From Chaenocephalus aceratus (Eukaryota > Chordata > Actinopteri > Perciformes > Channichthyidae), in the NCBI GenBank assembly GCA_023974075.1, contig CM043787.1:31777718-31841717 (forward strand): a stretch of 64,000 bases of DNA, read 5' to 3'. A model generated the notes under the pieces. That model saw nothing but the letters and a program-made list of their open reading frames with translations, did not search any database and had not been told where the DNA came from. This document shows, in pieces, positions 36,081-64,000 of the stretch (within the stretch, counting starts at the first letter, position 1; each line of letters starts with the position of its first letter). A program made the position numbers and the translations under genes.

Positions 36081-36514
36081 TCAGTCTCAGCCAAGGATGG
36101 TACATGGTAAGAGTCATAGTAAGATGTCTGGATTAAGAGGTTGCTTTTTCTTTGCACAGCATGAAAGAAAGGCGAAATGAATGGGCTGTGATTTTAGTAT
36201 TTTTAAGCAGAGGTCAATAATTTGTACGGCCCTCGGAGGATGTTGTAAAAATTGAAATGGCCCTTGAGAGGAAAAAGGTTCCCCACCCCTGAATTAAAGT
36301 AAGAAACAATAGGTAAAAACGTTGATATACCATAAGATACTTTTCCTCACCGATTGTTTTCTTTTCCTGGCAGCAATGGGCTTCTCCACAAAACAATCTA
36401 GTCATGAACGTACAAGGATAAAGAAATCACTGCACCCCCACTCAGCATATTCTGTTTCTGAACCAGAGTTCAGTTTGAGCCAGTCCAACAAAACCAGTCA
36501 GGTTTAACTCAGAT

Positions 36515-36520
36515 TTTATT
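36515..36520 (-). terminator. apba2: Candidate apba2 poly(A) signal
   Basis: AATAAA on the minus strand about 1.3 kb after the apba2 stop codon. I found no nearer canonical hexamer on this strand by eye. It would give a 3' UTR of about 1.3 kb containing the long UG repeat. Confidence 0.4.
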
Positions 36521-37491
36521 ATCTTGCCACAATGACATGAAACTACTTTACGAGGCATGCACACAGATAATGTTCATATGGTTAAAATGTACTACAACGC
36601 ATGGTAAACCTTTACCCGGCGGTAAGGCTCGTTTCCGTCACAGTGTGTGATTCACAGTTCTCTTTCTCTCTCCCTCTCAGAGCTGAAAGCCAACAGGTGG
36701 GGAGAGGTTTGCCGTGACTAATCCTGTGTGTGTTTTTTGTTTTTTAAATGAGCACAATACTAGACAAGTTTCTCTTTATGTACACACATTCTAATACTGC
36801 TTATGGCAATGGGACAGCTCACACAACACAGTTACATTCACAATCCACTCAGTATGCATGAGTGTCAGTCAGGAACACTAAAGATGAACGAACGGTAGCA
36901 CACAAAATAAACTTCATTTTTCATACATGTGACTTTGATATCAAAAGCATACTTGATGCATGTTAATAGTTTTACTTGGTTGCTTGTTATTTAAATGTGT
37001 GTGAGTGTTTGTACATGAGATCTAGAAAAGTCTTCAGAGGTTGAACTCGTGTGTTGCCGTTAAAATGAAGAAAATCAAAAGGATATGGCATTTCTCCCAT
37101 GAACCCCTGCTGCGAGCATTGGTTTGATTCACATGTACATTATAGCAACGTAGCATATTTAAACAGTTCAAAACACATTCCCCTGTTCACTGGCGACTTT
37201 TTTGATATCTGGCATTTCATTTTGTTTTTGCCAACATCTCGGTCCATTTTTACTCAACAGCCAGATTCAATTAATATTTACAATCCTCCGACACCTTCCC
37301 TCGCAATATTAGCAAAATATGTATTTACATGATAAATAAATAAACAGAGAAGAAAAGGAAACTATACAAGAAGTATAGTAGAAGTATCATATTGCATTAC
37401 ATGAATATAAAAAAATAAATTGTGACGCATTCGCTCGATAAGTCCGCCCGCGCGATCTCACTGAAGTGACACGGAAAAGCAAAGACAGGAT

Positions 37492-37650
<159 letters not shown>

Positions 37651-37831
37651 CATGTCAATAAAATGGGCATTTCATGTTAAGCACAGACAGGAGGAGATTG
37701 ATGAAGTGCTGTAATCATCAGCTCAAAGAAAAAAATTATAAGAGATTAATTGTCAGGGAGAAGCCTCCTCCCCCGCTCACTGGTCAGCTTGGTTTGTCCC
37801 GTAACCTTATTGGACAGTCCCTGGACATCGT

Positions 37832-64000
<26,169 letters not shown>

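Larger units (their letters stand above)
33403..36291. mobile_element. hAT-like element (outer layer of a nest)
   Basis: The left end CAGGGGTGGGGACACTCCGG and right end GGTTCCCCACCCCTG are inverted repeats of hAT type. The flanks are ATTTAAAG (33,395-33,402) and AATTAAAG (36,292-36,299), an 8-bp duplication with one mismatch. The ends carry GGCCCGTGAGGCC / CGGCCCTCGGAGG, typical of hAT elements with gene-scrap-like GC-rich ends. No transposase ORF survives; the centre is filled by later insertions. It lies between the convergent 3' ends of sord and apba2. Confidence 0.75.

Overview
The window is vertebrate, almost certainly ray-finned (teleost) fish, genomic DNA. The genes are split by GT-AG introns. 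The repeat landscape is typical of fish: L2/CR1-like LINE copies with ATTTATATAGC-type tails, a DIRS-like element, Ty3/Gypsy pieces, hAT and PIF/Harbinger-like non-autonomous elements, and long CA/TG microsatellites. No prokaryotic gene organisation, CRISPR array or rRNA is visible, and I saw no convincing tRNA gene.

Layout. Bases 1-26,400 hold no gene I can support and are mostly transposon debris: a LINE at 2.6-5.0 kb, a Harbinger-like MITE at 5.3-5.8 kb, a LINE 3' fragment at 8.1-8.8 kb, a SINE-like unit at 12.5 kb and a large nest at 14.5-22.2 kb. In that nest a minus-strand DIRS-like element (gag, RT/RH, tyrosine recombinase) is abutted by a Gypsy pol remnant and split by a long-inverted-repeat element. 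From 26.4 kb three genes follow. terb2 (telomere-bouquet protein, plus strand, 7 coding exons, 26,437-28,165) carries an apparent 1-nt frameshift. sord (sorbitol dehydrogenase, plus strand, 9 exons, 29,301-32,547) is fully intact, 354 aa. apba2 (Mint2/X11-like neuronal adaptor, minus strand) has 12 coding exons from the stop at 37,832 to beyond 64,000, and its N-terminus lies outside the window. sord and apba2 converge tail to tail, and the 3.7-kb gap between their poly(A) signals is filled by a multiply nested DNA transposon.

Each exon model was checked by splice consensus, phase continuity and collinearity with the family as I remember it. terb2 next to sord matches the arrangement I recall for human 15q21, and human APBA2 is also on chromosome 15q, so the block looks like conserved synteny. 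The three genes have unrelated roles (meiotic telomere attachment, polyol metabolism, synaptic scaffolding); nothing suggests a functional cluster.

I found no wholly new biological system. The most notable points are the frameshift in terb2, a large in-frame acidic tandem-repeat expansion in apba2 exon 1, a 36-nt apba2 microexon, long UG/CA tracts placed where they could affect apba2 RNA processing, and several transposon nests whose order of insertion can be read from intact target-site duplications.
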